Shown here in pieces: positions 35,641 to 48,400 of a DNA stretch of 64,000 bases (position 1 is the stretch's first letter; every line of letters starts with the position of its first letter). The stretch is from assembly GCF_027887165.1 (NCBI RefSeq), contig NC_077227.1, positions 86,677,735 to 86,741,734 on the forward strand. The letters are read 5' to 3'. A program made the translations under genes and the position numbers. The notes under the pieces were generated by a model. That model searched no databases. It was not told the origin of the DNA and worked only from the letters and a program-made list of their open reading frames with translations. The stretch is from Monodelphis domestica. Lineage: Eukaryota; Chordata; Mammalia; Didelphimorphia; Didelphidae.

Positions 35641-36180
35641 ACATAGGAAGGAGAAATAGAGGATAGCATTAGAAACTAATTTCCCCAAAGATATGCCAAT
35701 AAAATTAATATATATTTAATTTAAAGATTTATAAAAATATTAAATGTCCAGGTTAATAGAACAAACATTTGAGAATATAAACAAACCAGTTTTAGAAGAA
35801 TAATTTTAACAAGCCATAAATAAATGGAATCTTCTTCAAAGAGATGAATGGCATCTATTTAAAGTGATTTTCAAGCATTGTCTATAATTTGCATGAACTA
35901 AAACCATTCCCAAAAAGATTATGTATAAAGCAAGGATGTCCATTTTCACCACTATTATTTAATATGGTACAAGAAATGCTTGCCATAGCAATAAGAAAAG
36001 AAAAAGAAATCAAAGGAATTAGAATAGGCAATGATGAAACAAAGTATCACTCTTTGAATTTGATATGATGGTCTATCTAGAGAATTCCCCAATTGATGGA
36101 CACTCCATCATTATGCAATTTTTTTTGCCACCACAAATAGTGCATGCAGCTATAAACACAAAGTCATTCTTTTAAACAGA
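35641..36180. mobile_element. L1 fragments in both orientations
   Basis: At 35930-36090 the plus strand reads GCPFSPLLFNMVQEMLAIAI, the L1 RT segment also seen at 47420. From about 36090 the text 'CCCCAATTGATGGACACTCC ... GCCACCACAAATAGTGCATG' is a reversed L1 3' piece (compare 48990-49060). Confidence 0.75.
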
Positions 36181-36959
36181 TTCCAATCAACACACACACA
36201 CACACACATATTTAGTACTCATAAAGTTTATAGCATTGCATTAGGTGTCATCAGTTTCATGAAGAAGAGAGAACATTTTTCCAGCCTGTATGGAGCTTAC
36301 CACTTTATGACTACCATTAATGAATGAAAAATATCTATGTTTCACATCTGGGAATTAGGGCAGTATGGCAATACTTTGGATAAGTATTGATTTTTTTGGG
36401 GGGGGATATTAGAAGTATGTGGTCTTAGGCTTGAAGGAGTCTAGGAAACTGAATGCCCTCCCTTACATATTATGAACTGACAAATTAAGCACCTCTTTGA
36501 AACCCTGATATAGATGTAAAATCTTACTTGTAAGGCAATGATCTACATCCTCCCCAACTCTAAGGAGGCTACAGAGATTCACACACCTCTATAAGTGAAA
36601 GGTAGGGTAGAAAGGCCGACGACTGAGAAACATGAATCAAAAAAAGCCACAGCAACAAAGAGAGCCTGAATAGTATATTTCAATGTATCATGACTGAAAC
36701 TTCCTAGTCCTTTTAGACTCCAAGGACAAAGAGAAAGTTAGGTTCAAACATAAAGAAGCAAATGAACATAGCAGCACAGTTTTTGAAAAACTAAAGATCC
36801 CAAATTCTGGGCTAATGACTAACTGCTTTACCAATATCTCTGGAAAAGTAGTTTGGGAGAGATTAGACATATTTTCCAAATTTTTATATTGCTTAAATGC
36901 AAAAAGTTACATCACAAAGAAATCATAGGAACCAATGAAGGTAATCACTACCATACAGT
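36181..36959. other. intergenic, nothing recognised
   Basis: A short (CA)n at 36190-36208; otherwise no gene or repeat I can name. Confidence 0.35.
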
Positions 36960-37932
36960 TGTGGATAGCTGTAAAAGGAATTCTTTATTATTTCTTTGAT
37001 TTAATGGGGGAACTGGAGGTCCTCTTACCATAGAGATGTGTAGGGATTAACTAGCCCACAGTTACAGGAAGTAGGATTCTGCTGAGCTAGTGTCAGTTTC
37101 AGGTTGTCAGTTGCTGACTTGGTGAGTTAGTTGCTGACAGGGATGGCAGTTTTGTGGATATTGGCTGCTGGATGTGAGTTGGTTGTTGGGGGTTGGTTGC
37201 TGGTGGTGTGGGTTAGCGATTAGTTGCTGGAATATAAAGGTGGGCCTGAGCTTAATGATGGAGTTTTTGGCTTTAGCCTTAAAAGAGCTTTTTGCCTCTG
37301 GGATCTCTGGAGAGCAGGAGGTCTTTCTCATAGGCAAGGATCTGCTGCCAGTTGGCTACTGACAGTTTGCGCTGCTATAGAAAACTGATTGAAGGAGTGA
37401 GTGAGTGAGTGGTGGCTATCCATTATTTTAGGGAGTTAGGTAGTTAGTGAATCATTTATAGATAGAGTAGGTTATATTATGCCTGGGTTGTGCCAGGCAG
37501 AAGAAATTATCCTCAGAAGACAGTTAGAGGTAGTATTAGGAATTTTAGGAATATTTATAGGGTATAAAATTAGTAATCTCTCTTCCTTCTTTTCTATCTA
37601 TTGGATCTTTGTAGGGTGGTTGTTATTAGTGGTAGTATAGGCAATTATAGGTAGATATTGGCAGTTTTAGGTAGTAATTATAGGTAGTTATAGGATAACT
37701 AGTATAGACAGAAAAATTTCTTACTCTACCTCTTTCCTATATTTACTATATTCTTTTACTATCTCTATTTTAATTAAATTAAATTGTTAATTGTTAAAAG
37801 CTGTTAGAAATTTTATTTTCTCTGGATTAAAGAGATAATATTAATTTATAACTCTACTATATTTTCATTAAAATTTAAATTATTAAAAGCTATTCTCTTA
37901 TTTTGTCAAAACCCCTATTTTAACCCTTATAT
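36960..37932 (+). mobile_element. probable solo LTR of an endogenous retrovirus
   Basis: It starts TGTGGATAGCTG, has a TATA-like GGAATATAAAGGTGGGCC near 37230, GTT/GGTTG-rich U3 repeats, and a long AT-rich R/U5 ending near AACCCCTATTTTAACCCTTA. No coding region is attached. The ends are approximate and the family is unassigned. An old fossil. Confidence 0.45.
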
Positions 37933-37984
37933 AGGAAATGAAGGAAACTAATTTAAAAGACAAATAAATCAATTTTAATAAAAG

Positions 37985-38130
37985 TATTTGTGTCAGATAT
38001 GTGCCAGGCACTGTGATAAATACTTAAAATATTATCTCATTTGATCTTCACAACAACCTTGAGTTGAGGAAACTAAGGCAAACAGAAGTTGAGTGATTTG
38101 TTCAATGTCACAGAAGGATAGAGAGGTTTA
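37985..38130 (-). mobile_element. MIR, minus orientation
   Basis: 'TATGTGCCAGGCACTGTGAT', 'TATCTCATTTGATCTTCACA ACAACC', 'GAGGAAACTAAGGC' match reverse MIR. Confidence 0.8.
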
Positions 38131-38139
38131 AAGAAGATA

Positions 38140-39290
38140 AAATAGATAATTTTAATTTCATAAAATTGAAGTTTTTGTACAAATGCAATTGATACAATTA
38201 CAATGAGAAGAGAATCATTCTACTAGGAAAAAATATTTGTTACAAGACCTTATGATAAAGTCCTGTTTTCCAAGATATATAGGAAATTATTTCAAATATA
38301 ATGAGTCTTTCCAAATAAATAATAGAAGGTCAAAGAATATGAAATTACTTTTCAAAAGTAGAAATCCAAGCTATTATCAGACATAGGAAAAGATCTTCCT
38401 AATGAGTAATAGAGAATAATAAAAAAACAACACTAAAGTTTCGCCTCACAATAATCATATTGGCAAAGATAACAATAAAGAAAAAATGAGTTGTTAGAGG
38501 GACTATGAGACATACACATGTACTATTATGGGAACTGTTATTTGGATCAGTCATTCTGTAAAGTTTTTTGGTACTACACCCCAAAAGGCACTAAGTTGTA
38601 CATTCCTTTTGACTCGACTAGGTCTATATCACAAAGAGATCAAAGAAAGATGAGAACCCATATGTACAAGAGTATTTACTGATGATTTTGCATAGTGTCA
38701 AAAAAAGTAAATGAGTGTACAGCAGTTTAGTAATAGTTAAACAGATTATAATATATGAATAGAATGGACAAGTATTGCCTTTTAAGAAATTACTAAGGGC
38801 ATTGTTTCAGGGAAAACTGGGAATAATCATGAACTAATGCAGAATGAAGTGAGCAAAACCTAGAGAACAATTTATACAGTAACAACATGGCAATGAAAAA
38901 CAACCAAGAGCTATCTAAATAGACTGATCAAAGCAATGACCAAGCATGATTCCAAAGGACCAGTGATGAGATATTGTACCAATACTTCTTGAACAGGAAA
39001 AAGGATCAGGGATGAGATATTGTACCAATACTTCTTGAACAGGAGTTCATGAACTGAAGGCACACACACACACACACAAAACAAACCATGTATTTTCTAA
39101 CATGGTTAATGGGAGAAATTATTTCACTTGACCGCATTCTATCTCTCCCCCCCTTTCTTTTACTGGGGAAGAAATGGGGCTAACAATAGGATTAACAAAA
39201 TGAAAAATAAAGGTAAAAAGAGGGCCATTGAATCTTTTACAAAAAAGAAAATAAAATGAAAGTGAATATGAACTAATCAAGGAAGCTTCT
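38140..39290 (+). mobile_element. L1 3' fragment, plus orientation
   Basis: It follows the L1 ORF2 C-terminal and 3' UTR order: 'AAATTGAAGTTTTTGTACAA' (compare 48460), 'GAAATTACTTTTCAAAAGTA', 'CACAAAGAGATCAAAGAAAG', 'TGCAGAATGAAGTGAGCAAA ACC' (compare 49160-49190), and an A-rich tail near 39240. Old, dead. Confidence 0.75.
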
Positions 39291-39439
39291 AAAGCAACCA
39301 TGTTGAATTTATTATGTACCTAAAAAAGAAAGTCAAGATACATATACAGATTGTAGTTTCATTTAGAATCCTCTTTTCCTATTCTGTTTAACTGTGGAAA
39401 TGCTCATCTTCTTGGGTGTAGGTTAAGTTCTGAATTTTA

Positions 39440-39580
39440 AAAAAATTAGAAAGAGGAAAAGTGAATGAGCCAGATGTGGGAGTCCTGCTGAAGGATCATT
39501 GTCCAATCTCTTCACTTAGTATGCTGAATGAATCCTAACATATTGTCAGTTATCATAAATGGTAACAGAGGAACTTTGTA
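39440..39580 (+). repeat. duplicated non-coding segment, copy 1
   Basis: 'ATGTGGGAGTCCTGC...CACTTAGTATGCTGAATGA...CTAACATATTG' is clearly related to 60985-61115 in the IFIT1-type intron, same orientation. Not recognised as a named repeat. Confidence 0.55.
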
Positions 39581-39614
39581 ATTCCTACTACTCAGTGGAC
39601 AAGTAGCTACAGTA

Positions 39615-40650
39615 TGTAAACCTTAAAATTTCATAGACTTATGAATGTTAAAATTTTTACTCCACATTGAGGAATCCTCCAATTCCCTACTTGAAATAAT
39701 TCCCTACCAGATAGTGAGAACTCTACTTGAATGTGAAAACTCCTTGCTATGGGAGGATCTCTACACCATCCCTACTTGGGACTGCTTTAGGGGAGAAAAC
39801 TCCTTGCTATGGGAGGACCTCTATTCCACCCGTACTTAAGAATGCTTTAGGGCAGAAAACTCCTTGCTAAACAATAAAAGTACTTGAAAACCATACTTAT
39901 AAAGGAAAGGAGTTCTTTGAACCATGCCTATGTTTGGAATTGATACAATGGGATGCTAGGTGCCTATAAAGGTGGGGCAATTTGTAAACTACTTAGACCT
40001 AAAAGCTGAAAACTTACTCAGAGGTTTTCTCTTAATGAAATTAGTCGACACAGCAGCATTTTTTTTTCTGACTTACTAAAGAGATTAATCTATTCAGCTG
40101 TGAATTCAAAATGGGCTGTCTTTTGGAAAATATCTACAGTGATTGGTAGATGGAAGAACTTAGGGGAAGTGACATAGGAGATTTTGCCCTTAAAAATAAC
40201 AGCTCAGAGAAGAGCTGGAGATCATTCTGAAACATTCAGATTGAGGAAATCATTCTGAAACATTCAGATTGAGGAAGTCATTCTGAAACATTCAGATTGA
40301 GGAAAACTCATTCTGAAACATTCAGATTGAGGAGGACTCATTTTGAGGAAGACTGATTCTGAAACATTCAGATGGAGGAGGGAGCTGGTGGAAGCAGCTG
40401 AGATGATGCTGGCCTGGTGTCACTAGAATCCTTGCTTAGGCAGACCTTGTGGTGAGTGTTAAAAGACTGACTGACTGATCTCTCTCTCTTAAGACTCAGG
40501 TCTAGGCCATGTTGGTTTAAGGCCCTTCATACTTATTTCCTTTTTCTCTCTTTTCTTTAATTCTACATTTGTATTAATTAAAATCTCTATAAAACCCAGT
40601 TGACTTGGGTATCTGAATAATTGGGAATATTTCCCTGGTGACCACCTTAT
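39615..40650 (+). mobile_element. LTR, family C, first of a head-to-tail pair
   Basis: It starts TGTAAACCTTAAAATTTC and ends near TTCCCTGGTGACCACCTTA. It contains a 58-bp duplication (GAAAACTCCTTGCTATGGGA at 39737 and 39797, with a third partial copy at 39857) and a roughly 28-bp tandem array at 40227-40375. It aligns with the next 880 bp, also plus strand, with no coding sequence between. A fossil; the two copies are clearly diverged. Confidence 0.65.
40227..40375. repeat. tandem repeat within LTR, unit about 28 bp
   Basis: Five to six copies of CATTCTGAAACATTCAGATT plus GAGGAA-type spacers. The sister LTR lacks the array, so it expanded after the two copies diverged, or was lost from the other. 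Confidence 0.85.
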
Positions 40651-40651
40651 A

Positions 40652-41530
40652 TGTAAACCTTAAAATTTCTTAGACTTATAAATGTTGGAAATTTCACCAT
40701 TGGGAAATTTCATACTTGAAAAATTTCCTATTGATAGTGGGAACTCTTGGAATGTGAACCCCATTGGCATGGGAGGTTCCTCCTCCTCCCTTCTTAAGAT
40801 TACTTTAGGACAGAAACCTTTTGCTGAACAATGGAAAGGGCTTTGACCTATGCTTAAGCATAGAACAGGAATTTCTTTGAGTCATGATTGATTTTAGAAT
40901 TGATACAATAGAGATACTTGGAATGACAGAACCAGGTCTTGGAAAATACAATTTCCACCCCCCTCAGTCCTAACAGGATTTAGGAAGGGCTGCAGCAAAG
41001 GATCAAGATTTAATTATTGAGAATATAACCTTCAACATACATGTGCAAAGCCACAGACCTCCTGGGTTAAGCTAGAGCCACCATTGGCACAGGGAAGACA
41101 TGGACAGTGATCGGTAGATGTGAGAACTGAGGGGAGGGAACTTGGATGGTTTCCTTAAAGAGAGAGGGGTCTGAGGACTAGGGGTGGTTGGTTGGAGAGG
41201 TTTTTGGTCTGAGAGGTGGTGCTTTGAGGATTGGCTCTGAAGGAAGCTGGAGGTGGAGGCCCCTGAGACTGTTTCTCCATTTTGGTCACATGAGTAATAG
41301 GGACTGATCTCCTTTCTTTGCCCCAGCTATCTAAGGGCTTGGGCCTTTTGGCCCAGTCTAAACAGAAGGGGTATTTAAGCCCTATTCCCTTCTCTCCCCT
41401 TTCTCTCTCCCTCTCTCTCTCTATCTCTAATACCTTTCTTCATCCTGTTTGTAATTAAACTCCATAAAAGGTTGACTGCTGACTTGAGTTTTCATTTAGG
41501 AATTACATAGCTGAATTCCTTGGCGACCTT
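40652..41530 (+). mobile_element. LTR, family C, second of a head-to-tail pair
   Basis: It starts TGTAAACCTTAAAATTTC directly after the first copy, has GGGGTATTTAAGCCC (TATA-like, about 41370), a CT-rich tract, and ends near CCTTGGCGACCTTA. Direct abutment of two LTRs without an internal region is unusual. The outer right edge is approximate. Confidence 0.6.
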
Positions 41531-41999
41531 AAATTAATATATATCAGTCTTTTAAAGTGATTTCCTTGTTACATGTATTTGATTTAAAAACCAAGACACT
41601 GTAGTGAAACATTTTCTGTGGTCAAATTTGCTCACCCTTTCTTATATCTATCACAATTTATATCTTCCACCATTTTAACTCACTACAGTTTATGGGCTTC
41701 ACTATTTTAAATATCACAAGTATGAGAAAATATTTCCATAACCTGGTCAAGATGCTTCATTTGAATAAAAAATAACATTGAGTAATATGTAAATGTATAT
41801 GTGCCTATATGGATGTGTTAATATGCATAAATGAATACATGTATATTCAGATTATCAAGACCTAGTATCAGTTTTTCTTGTAATTATTGAGTCTCTTTGC
41901 TTCTCTGGACTTTAGTTTTGTCCTTCATTACTTTTATCTATTCTTACCATCATTACTAGAATTCTGATTTTCTGTGACTCACATGTAAACTGTAACAAG
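41531..41999. other. intergenic, nothing recognised
   Basis: AT-rich, no gene or named repeat. Confidence 0.35.
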
Positions 42000-42380
42000 A
42001 GCTTTCTAACCCTTATCACCTGCATCCAACTCTTCTTACAAACCCCTTCCAGATTAATATTTCTATCAAATTCCTTTAATCAAGTCATTTCACAATTAGA
42101 AACCTTTTTGTAGTTCTCCACTTTATAAGGGGTACAATCCAAAATCCTTAGTTATACACTCCATACCTTACCCTTATTCTTGTAGATATTCTTCAATCCA
42201 GTCAGTTCCTACTCATTTTTGTAGCCTCAACCTATGGTATCTGTTCTTGCTGCTTTTCTCCCTCAAATGTCTTTGCGTATCCTAGCTACTCACATTAATT
42301 CTCTGCACCTTCTCAAAGACAGCTTAAATCTTATGCTGTATGAACCCTTTGGACTCCTTGCTCTATCCTGTCTCTGAACT
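42000..42380 (+). mobile_element. L2 relic
   Basis: 'CTTTCTAACCCTTATCACCT ... CCAGATTAATATTTCTATCA ... TCAAGTCATTTCACAATTAG ... CTTCTCAAAGACAGCTTAAA' follows the L2 3' region, as at 61675. Confidence 0.65.
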
Positions 42381-43763
42381 TACATAACTCATGTAGGATA
42401 ATAGATGTAGAGTAGAAAGGATCTTGGTGATGCCACTAATAATTTGAGTTTGATCATGTATTGTCTACCGGGTAAACTTTCTCACCCAATGATGTTACAT
42501 GAGTATCTACTATCAGTGATATGAAGAATTTGTAGCAACTTAAAACCAATACAAAATCAGTTAAAATTCTAAATGTAGCAAATCATTTCATAGCTCAGAA
42601 AGAAAGAAAGCTCTTTAGTTCATTATTCCTGTTTTCTGATTTGTGACTCTGAAGGAATTGGATAGAGTCTGATTTACTCTTTAAGAAGCTGGGCAACTTG
42701 CTATGACATCTCAAGGAAATAGAGTATAATCTTTTATAGTCAAAGAAAATGGTCAATAAAATTACAAAGCATTTACTCATAGGAAGTGGGGTGGGTAGTC
42801 AGTGAAAAAGAATCTAGAATAGAAACTCATGAGCTAGAGGTGAGCTTGGGCAAAGGTCACTTAAATTAGTGAATGCTAAAAGCTGTGAAAGAGGGTTGGT
42901 TAAGACTATTGAATCAATTTTAAATTGATATTTAAAAAAATCATTGTCATTTCTGATTACATCCCTCCTACTACCCTATCCACTGAGCAATCCCCCAAAA
43001 GGAAGAATTTTCTTTTTAAAAAGAAAAAAGTTGGACTTCCAGGTAAATATGGCTGCAATCTAGATGCGAATCACTTCCTCTCCCCTGGCACTGAACAAAA
43101 TAGATTACCTCAAAAGAGCATAAAAATCATCCTTGGAAGAATGGAGGGACTATCCAGTATGCCACAGCAATGAAGGTATATGGGGAGTGGACATTTCCAC
43201 ACTATAAGAAGGAGTAAAAGCTTGCACAAAAATGTGAATTGAACTGCCCTTCCCCCACCTCCCCTACAGAACCAGAGTAGGGGCTCAGAGCGCTCACTGG
43301 GGACAGTGAGTGAGTGAGGAACATCTCTGTCTCGGGGGGGGGGGCACACCAGGGTCTTTTGGATCTAAGGAAGACTGCTAGGGAACTTCCTCTCAGGGAA
43401 GTTTCACTGAAGAACTCTGCACACTGGAGAGCGTGCAGACCACAGGGGCCCTTGCAAACTGTGAACAGCGCGGAGTCTCGAGAAACTGTAGAAACTGCCT
43501 GAGGTCAAAGCTCTGCTCCTCCCTGTAGTGAGGGAGGGGGCACACCAGGGTCCTTGGAAACTGACAGGGACTACCAGAGAACTACCCCCTCAGAGCGGTT
43601 TTACAGGAAATTCCTGCACATCGGAGAGAAGAGCCCAGGGGTGGGTGCATTAACAAACTGTGGAGGCTGTGAAGAACTAGTCTGAGGCAACTTAAATCCA
43701 CAGAAAACCTGCACATATCACCCAGACCTCGGACCAAAAAGGAAAGGGAAAACCAACAAAGGG

Positions 43764-44563
43764 ATGGCTCATACTGCCCAAGATCAACTGTCCAAGAAGA
43801 AAGGGAAAAAAGTGAGGATTGAAAACTTTTATGGAGGGAAAACCCAGGCTAAAAAAGAGTAAGAGGATGAAATTCAAACAAAATCAAAACATGCTCCCCA
43901 AAATGGAAATTCCCACAAGCTCTGGAAGATCTTAAAATGGAGCTTATCCAAAAGATAGAAACCTTCTGGCAAGAAAAATGGGAAAAAATTCAGAAAGAGG
44001 TCAGCAGCATGACAGACAAGACCTCACAATTGGAGAAAGAGCTAGAGGCCACAAACAGAAGGACAGACCAAACTTAAAAGCAAAACCAGTCCTTAAAGAC
44101 CAGAATTAAGCAACTGGAAAACAATGATCTTGCAAAACAGTAAGAATTAATTAAGCAAAGTCAAAAAATTAATGAATTAGAAGAAAACATAAAATATCTC
44201 ACTGACAAGGTGACAGACCTGGAAAACAGAGGAAGGAGAGAAAATTTGAGAATCATTGGTCTACCCAAAAAACCAGAGATAAACAAAAATCTCGATGCCA
44301 TACTACAAGAAGTCATCGAAGAAAATTGCCCTAATGTTCTAGAGCAAGGGGGCAAAATAGAAATAGGAAGGGTTCATAGAACACCCTCCATGCTAAATCC
44401 CCAAAAGACAACCCCCAGGAATGTAATAGCCAAATTCAAAAGCTTCCAAGCTAAGGAGAAAATCTTACAAGAAACCAAGAAGAGGAACTTCAGATATAGA
44501 GGAGGCCCCATAAGGACCACACATGACCTAGCAGCAAACACGCTAAGAGACCACAAAGCATAA
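43764..44563 (+). pseudogene. L1 ORF1 (RNA-binding chaperone), broken
   Basis: The first ATG of the ORF1 region begins MAHTAQDQLSKKKGKKVRIE and the frame closes after 33 residues (stop at the TAA near 43860). The RRM and C-terminal part is open as 117 residues at 44210-44563, starting TDLENRGRRENLRIIGLPKK, the hallmark of L1 ORF1p. In living L1 the protein trimerises through a coiled coil and coats the RNA. The coiled-coil part (43860-44200) is interrupted by several stops. Confidence 0.85.
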
Positions 44564-45433
44564 AACACGATATTCAAAAAGGCAAGAGAAATGGATTTCC
44601 AACCAAGAATCAGCCACCCATCAAAACTGACTATATACTTCAGGGGAAAGTATGGGCACTCAACAAAATAGAAGTTTCCAAGTATTTGCAAAGAAAAGAC
44701 CAGAACTCAGTGGAAAGTGTGACATCCAAACACAAAGAGCAAGAGAAAGATGAAAAGGTAAATATGAAAGAAAGGGAAAAGGAGAAAAATATTATCTTTT
44801 TCTTTTATTCAAACTCTCTTCTATAAGGACTACATTTATATCAAATTATATATATTAATATGTGGGGAAAATGTAATGTGTAACTCTCAAAAATTGTATG
44901 CATCATTAGAGTAGTTAGAAGAATCACACATAGGGAAAATTGGGGCATCAAGACGATATGGAGAAAGGGGGGAAAGAAAGAAAAAGGGAGGGGTAATCGT
45001 TGATGGTACTAAGATATACTTCAAGAAATAGAAAAAAAACTAAATAGAATAATCTTTCTCACACAAAAATACACATGGGAAGGGTAGGGGAAGAATTCTC
45101 CTATAAGAAGGAGAGGAAGAGAGTGCGAATTGGTATTACTAAAACCTTACTCTCAGTGAAATCAACTCTGAGAGGAAAGAACATCTAGTTCCTTTGGGAT
45201 TTTGAATTCTATCTTATCCAACAGGGTAAGAGAGAAGGGGAAATTAATGAGGAGGAAGGGGAGGAAGTATAAAAATGGAGCAAAGGAAGGGGGAGGGGAA
45301 GGGAACAAAAAAGGAGGGGCTAGAAAAGGAAGCATATCAAGGAAGGGGACTAGGGGGACTGATCTAAAGTAAATCACTGGTTTAAAAGGTTATAACTAAA
45401 GAAGAAAGGACAGAATTAGGGGAGGATATCAAA

Positions 45434-48400
45434 ATGCCAGGGAATCCACAAGTGACAATCATAATTTTGAATGTGAATGGGATGAACTCAACCATGAAAC
45501 GTAAATGAATAGAAGAATGGCTCAGAATCCAAAACCATACCATATGTTGTCTTCAATAAACACACATGAGGTGGGTTGAGACTCACAAGGTCAGAATTAA
45601 AGGATGGAGTAAGACCTTTTGGGCCTCAACTGATAGAAAGAAGGCAAGAGTTGCAATCATGATATCTGACAAAGCCAAAGCAAAAATAGACCTGATCAAA
45701 AGGGACAGGGGAGGTAAATATATGCTGTTAAAAGGCACTATAGACAATGAGGAAATATCACTAATCAACATGTATGCACCAAATGGTACAGCATCCAAAT
45801 TTCTAATGGAGAAACTAATAGAATTGAAGGAGGAAATAGATAGTAAAACCATATAAGTGGGAGACTTGAACCAACCACTATCAAATTTAGATAAATCAAA
45901 CCAAAAATTAAATAAGAAAGAGGTAAAAGAGGTGAATGAAATCTTAGAAAAATTAGAGTTAATAGACATATGGAGAAAAATAAATAGGGACAAAAAGGAA
46001 TACACCTTCTTCTCAGCACCACATGGCACATTCACAAAAATAGATCATACACTAGGTCACAGAAACATGGCATACAAATGCAGAAAAGCAGAAATAATAA
46101 ATGCAACCTTTTCAGATCATAAAGCAATAAAAATAATGATCAGCAAGGGTACATGGAAAGCCAAATCAAAAATAAATCAGAAATTAAATAATATTATACC
46201 CCAAAATTGGTTAGTTAGAGAACAAATCATAGAAACAATTAATAATTTCATTGAGGAAAATGACAATCATGAGATTGTCAATCAATCAAAGCTTATGGGA
46301 TGCAGCCAAAGCAGTAATCAGAGGAAAATTCATATCCCTGAGTGCATATATTAACAAATTAGGGATGGCAGAGATCAATGAATTGGAAATGCAAATCAAA
46401 AAACTTGAAAGCAAATAAATTAAAAAACCCCAGAAGAAAACCAAATTAGAGATCCTAAAAATTAAGGGAGAAATTAATAAAAATCGATAGTGATAGAACT
46501 ATTGAACTAATAAATAAGACTAGAAGCTGGTACTTTGAAAAAAAACAAACAAAATAGACAAAGTACTGGTCAATCTAATTAAAAAAAGGAAAGAAGAAAA
46601 GCAAATTAACAGCTTCAAAGATAAAAAGGGGGAACTCACCTCCAATGAAGAGGAAATTAAGGCAATCATTAAAAATGACTTTGCCCAATTATATGGCAAT
46701 AAATATACCAATCTAGGTGATATGGATGAATATTTACAAAAATAAAAATTGCCTAGACTAACAGAAGAAGAAATAGAATTCTTAAATAATCCCATATCAG
46801 AAAAAGAAATCCAACAGACCATCAAAGAACTCCCTAAGAAAAAATCCCCAGGACCAGATGGATTCACAAGTGAATTCTATCAAACATTCAAAGAACAGTT
46901 AATCCCAATACTATACAAACTAATTGACATAATAAGCAAAGAGGGAGTTCTACCAAATTCCTTTTACAACACAAATATGTTGCTGATTCCAAAGCCAGGC
47001 TGGTCAAAAATAGAGAAAGAAAACTATAGACCAATCTCCCTAATGAATATAGATGGAAAAATCTTAAATAGGATACTAGCAAAAAGACTCCAGCAAGTGA
47101 TCAGAAGGATCATTCACCATGATCAAGTAGGATTTATACCAGGGATGCAGGGCTGGTTCAATATTAGGAAAACCATCCACATAGTTGACCACATCAATAA
47201 GCAAACCAACAAAAATCACATGATTATCTCAATAGATACAGAAAAAGCCTTTGATAAAATACAACACCCATTCCTACTAAAAACACTGTAAAGCATAGGA
47301 ATAGAAGGGTCATTCCTAAAAATAATAAACAGTATATATCTAAAATTACCAGCTAACATCATCTGCAATGGGGATAAACTATAAGCATTCCCAATAAGAT
47401 CAGGAGTGGAACAAGGATGCCCATTATCACCTCTATTATTTAACATTGTACTAGAAACACTAGCAGTAGCAATTAGAGAACAAAAAGAAATTGAAGGCAT
47501 TAAAATAGGCAAGGAGGAGATCAAGTTATTTCTCTTTGCAGATGATATGATGGTCTACTTAAAGAATCCTAGAGAATCTACCAAAAAGCTAGTGGAAATA
47601 ATCAGCAACTTTAGCAAAGTTGCAGAATACAAAATAAACCCACAAAAGTCATAATCATTTCTATATATTTCCAACACAGCTCAGCAGCAAGAACTAGAAA
47701 GAGAAATCCCATTCAAAATCACCTTAGACAATATAAAATACTTAGGAATCTATTTGTCAAGACAAACACAGGAACTATATGAACACAACTACAAAGCACT
47801 CTCCACACAAGTAAAACTAGACTTGAGCAATTGGAAAAACATTAACTGCTCATGGGTAGGACAAGCAAATATAACAAAAATGACCACCCAAACTTATTTA
47901 TCTATTTAGTGACATACCCATTGAACTTCCAAAAAACTTTTTTACTGATTTAGAAAAAAACCATAACAAAGTTCATTTGGAAGAACAAAGGATCAAGGAT
48001 ATCCAGAGAAATAATGAAAAAAAAAATACAAAGGAAGGGGGCCTTGCAGTCCCAGATCTCAAACTATATTACAAAGTAGTGGTCATCAAAACAATTTGGT
48101 ACTGGCTAAGAGACAGAAAGGATGATCAGTGGAATAGACTTGGGGTAAGTGACCTTAGCAAGACAATATATGACAAACCCAAAGACCCCAGCTTCTGGGA
48201 CAAAAACCCACTATTTGACAAAAACTGCTGGGAAAACTGGAAGACAGTGTGGGATAGATTAGGTATGGATCAGCACTTCACACCCTACACCAAGATAACT
48301 CAGAATGGTGAGTGACTTGAACATAAAGAAGGAAACTATAATTAAATTTGGTGAACACAGAATAGTATACATGTCAGACCTGTGGGAAGGGAAAGACTTC

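Noticed and set aside
39061-39079. Short CA repeats at 36190 and 39061 as possible CRISPR-like or satellite arrays
   Set aside because: Simple dinucleotide microsatellites without spacers; this is a vertebrate genome.
44374-46867. Minus-strand frames across the L1
   Set aside because: Shadows of L1 ORF1/ORF2 coding on the plus strand.
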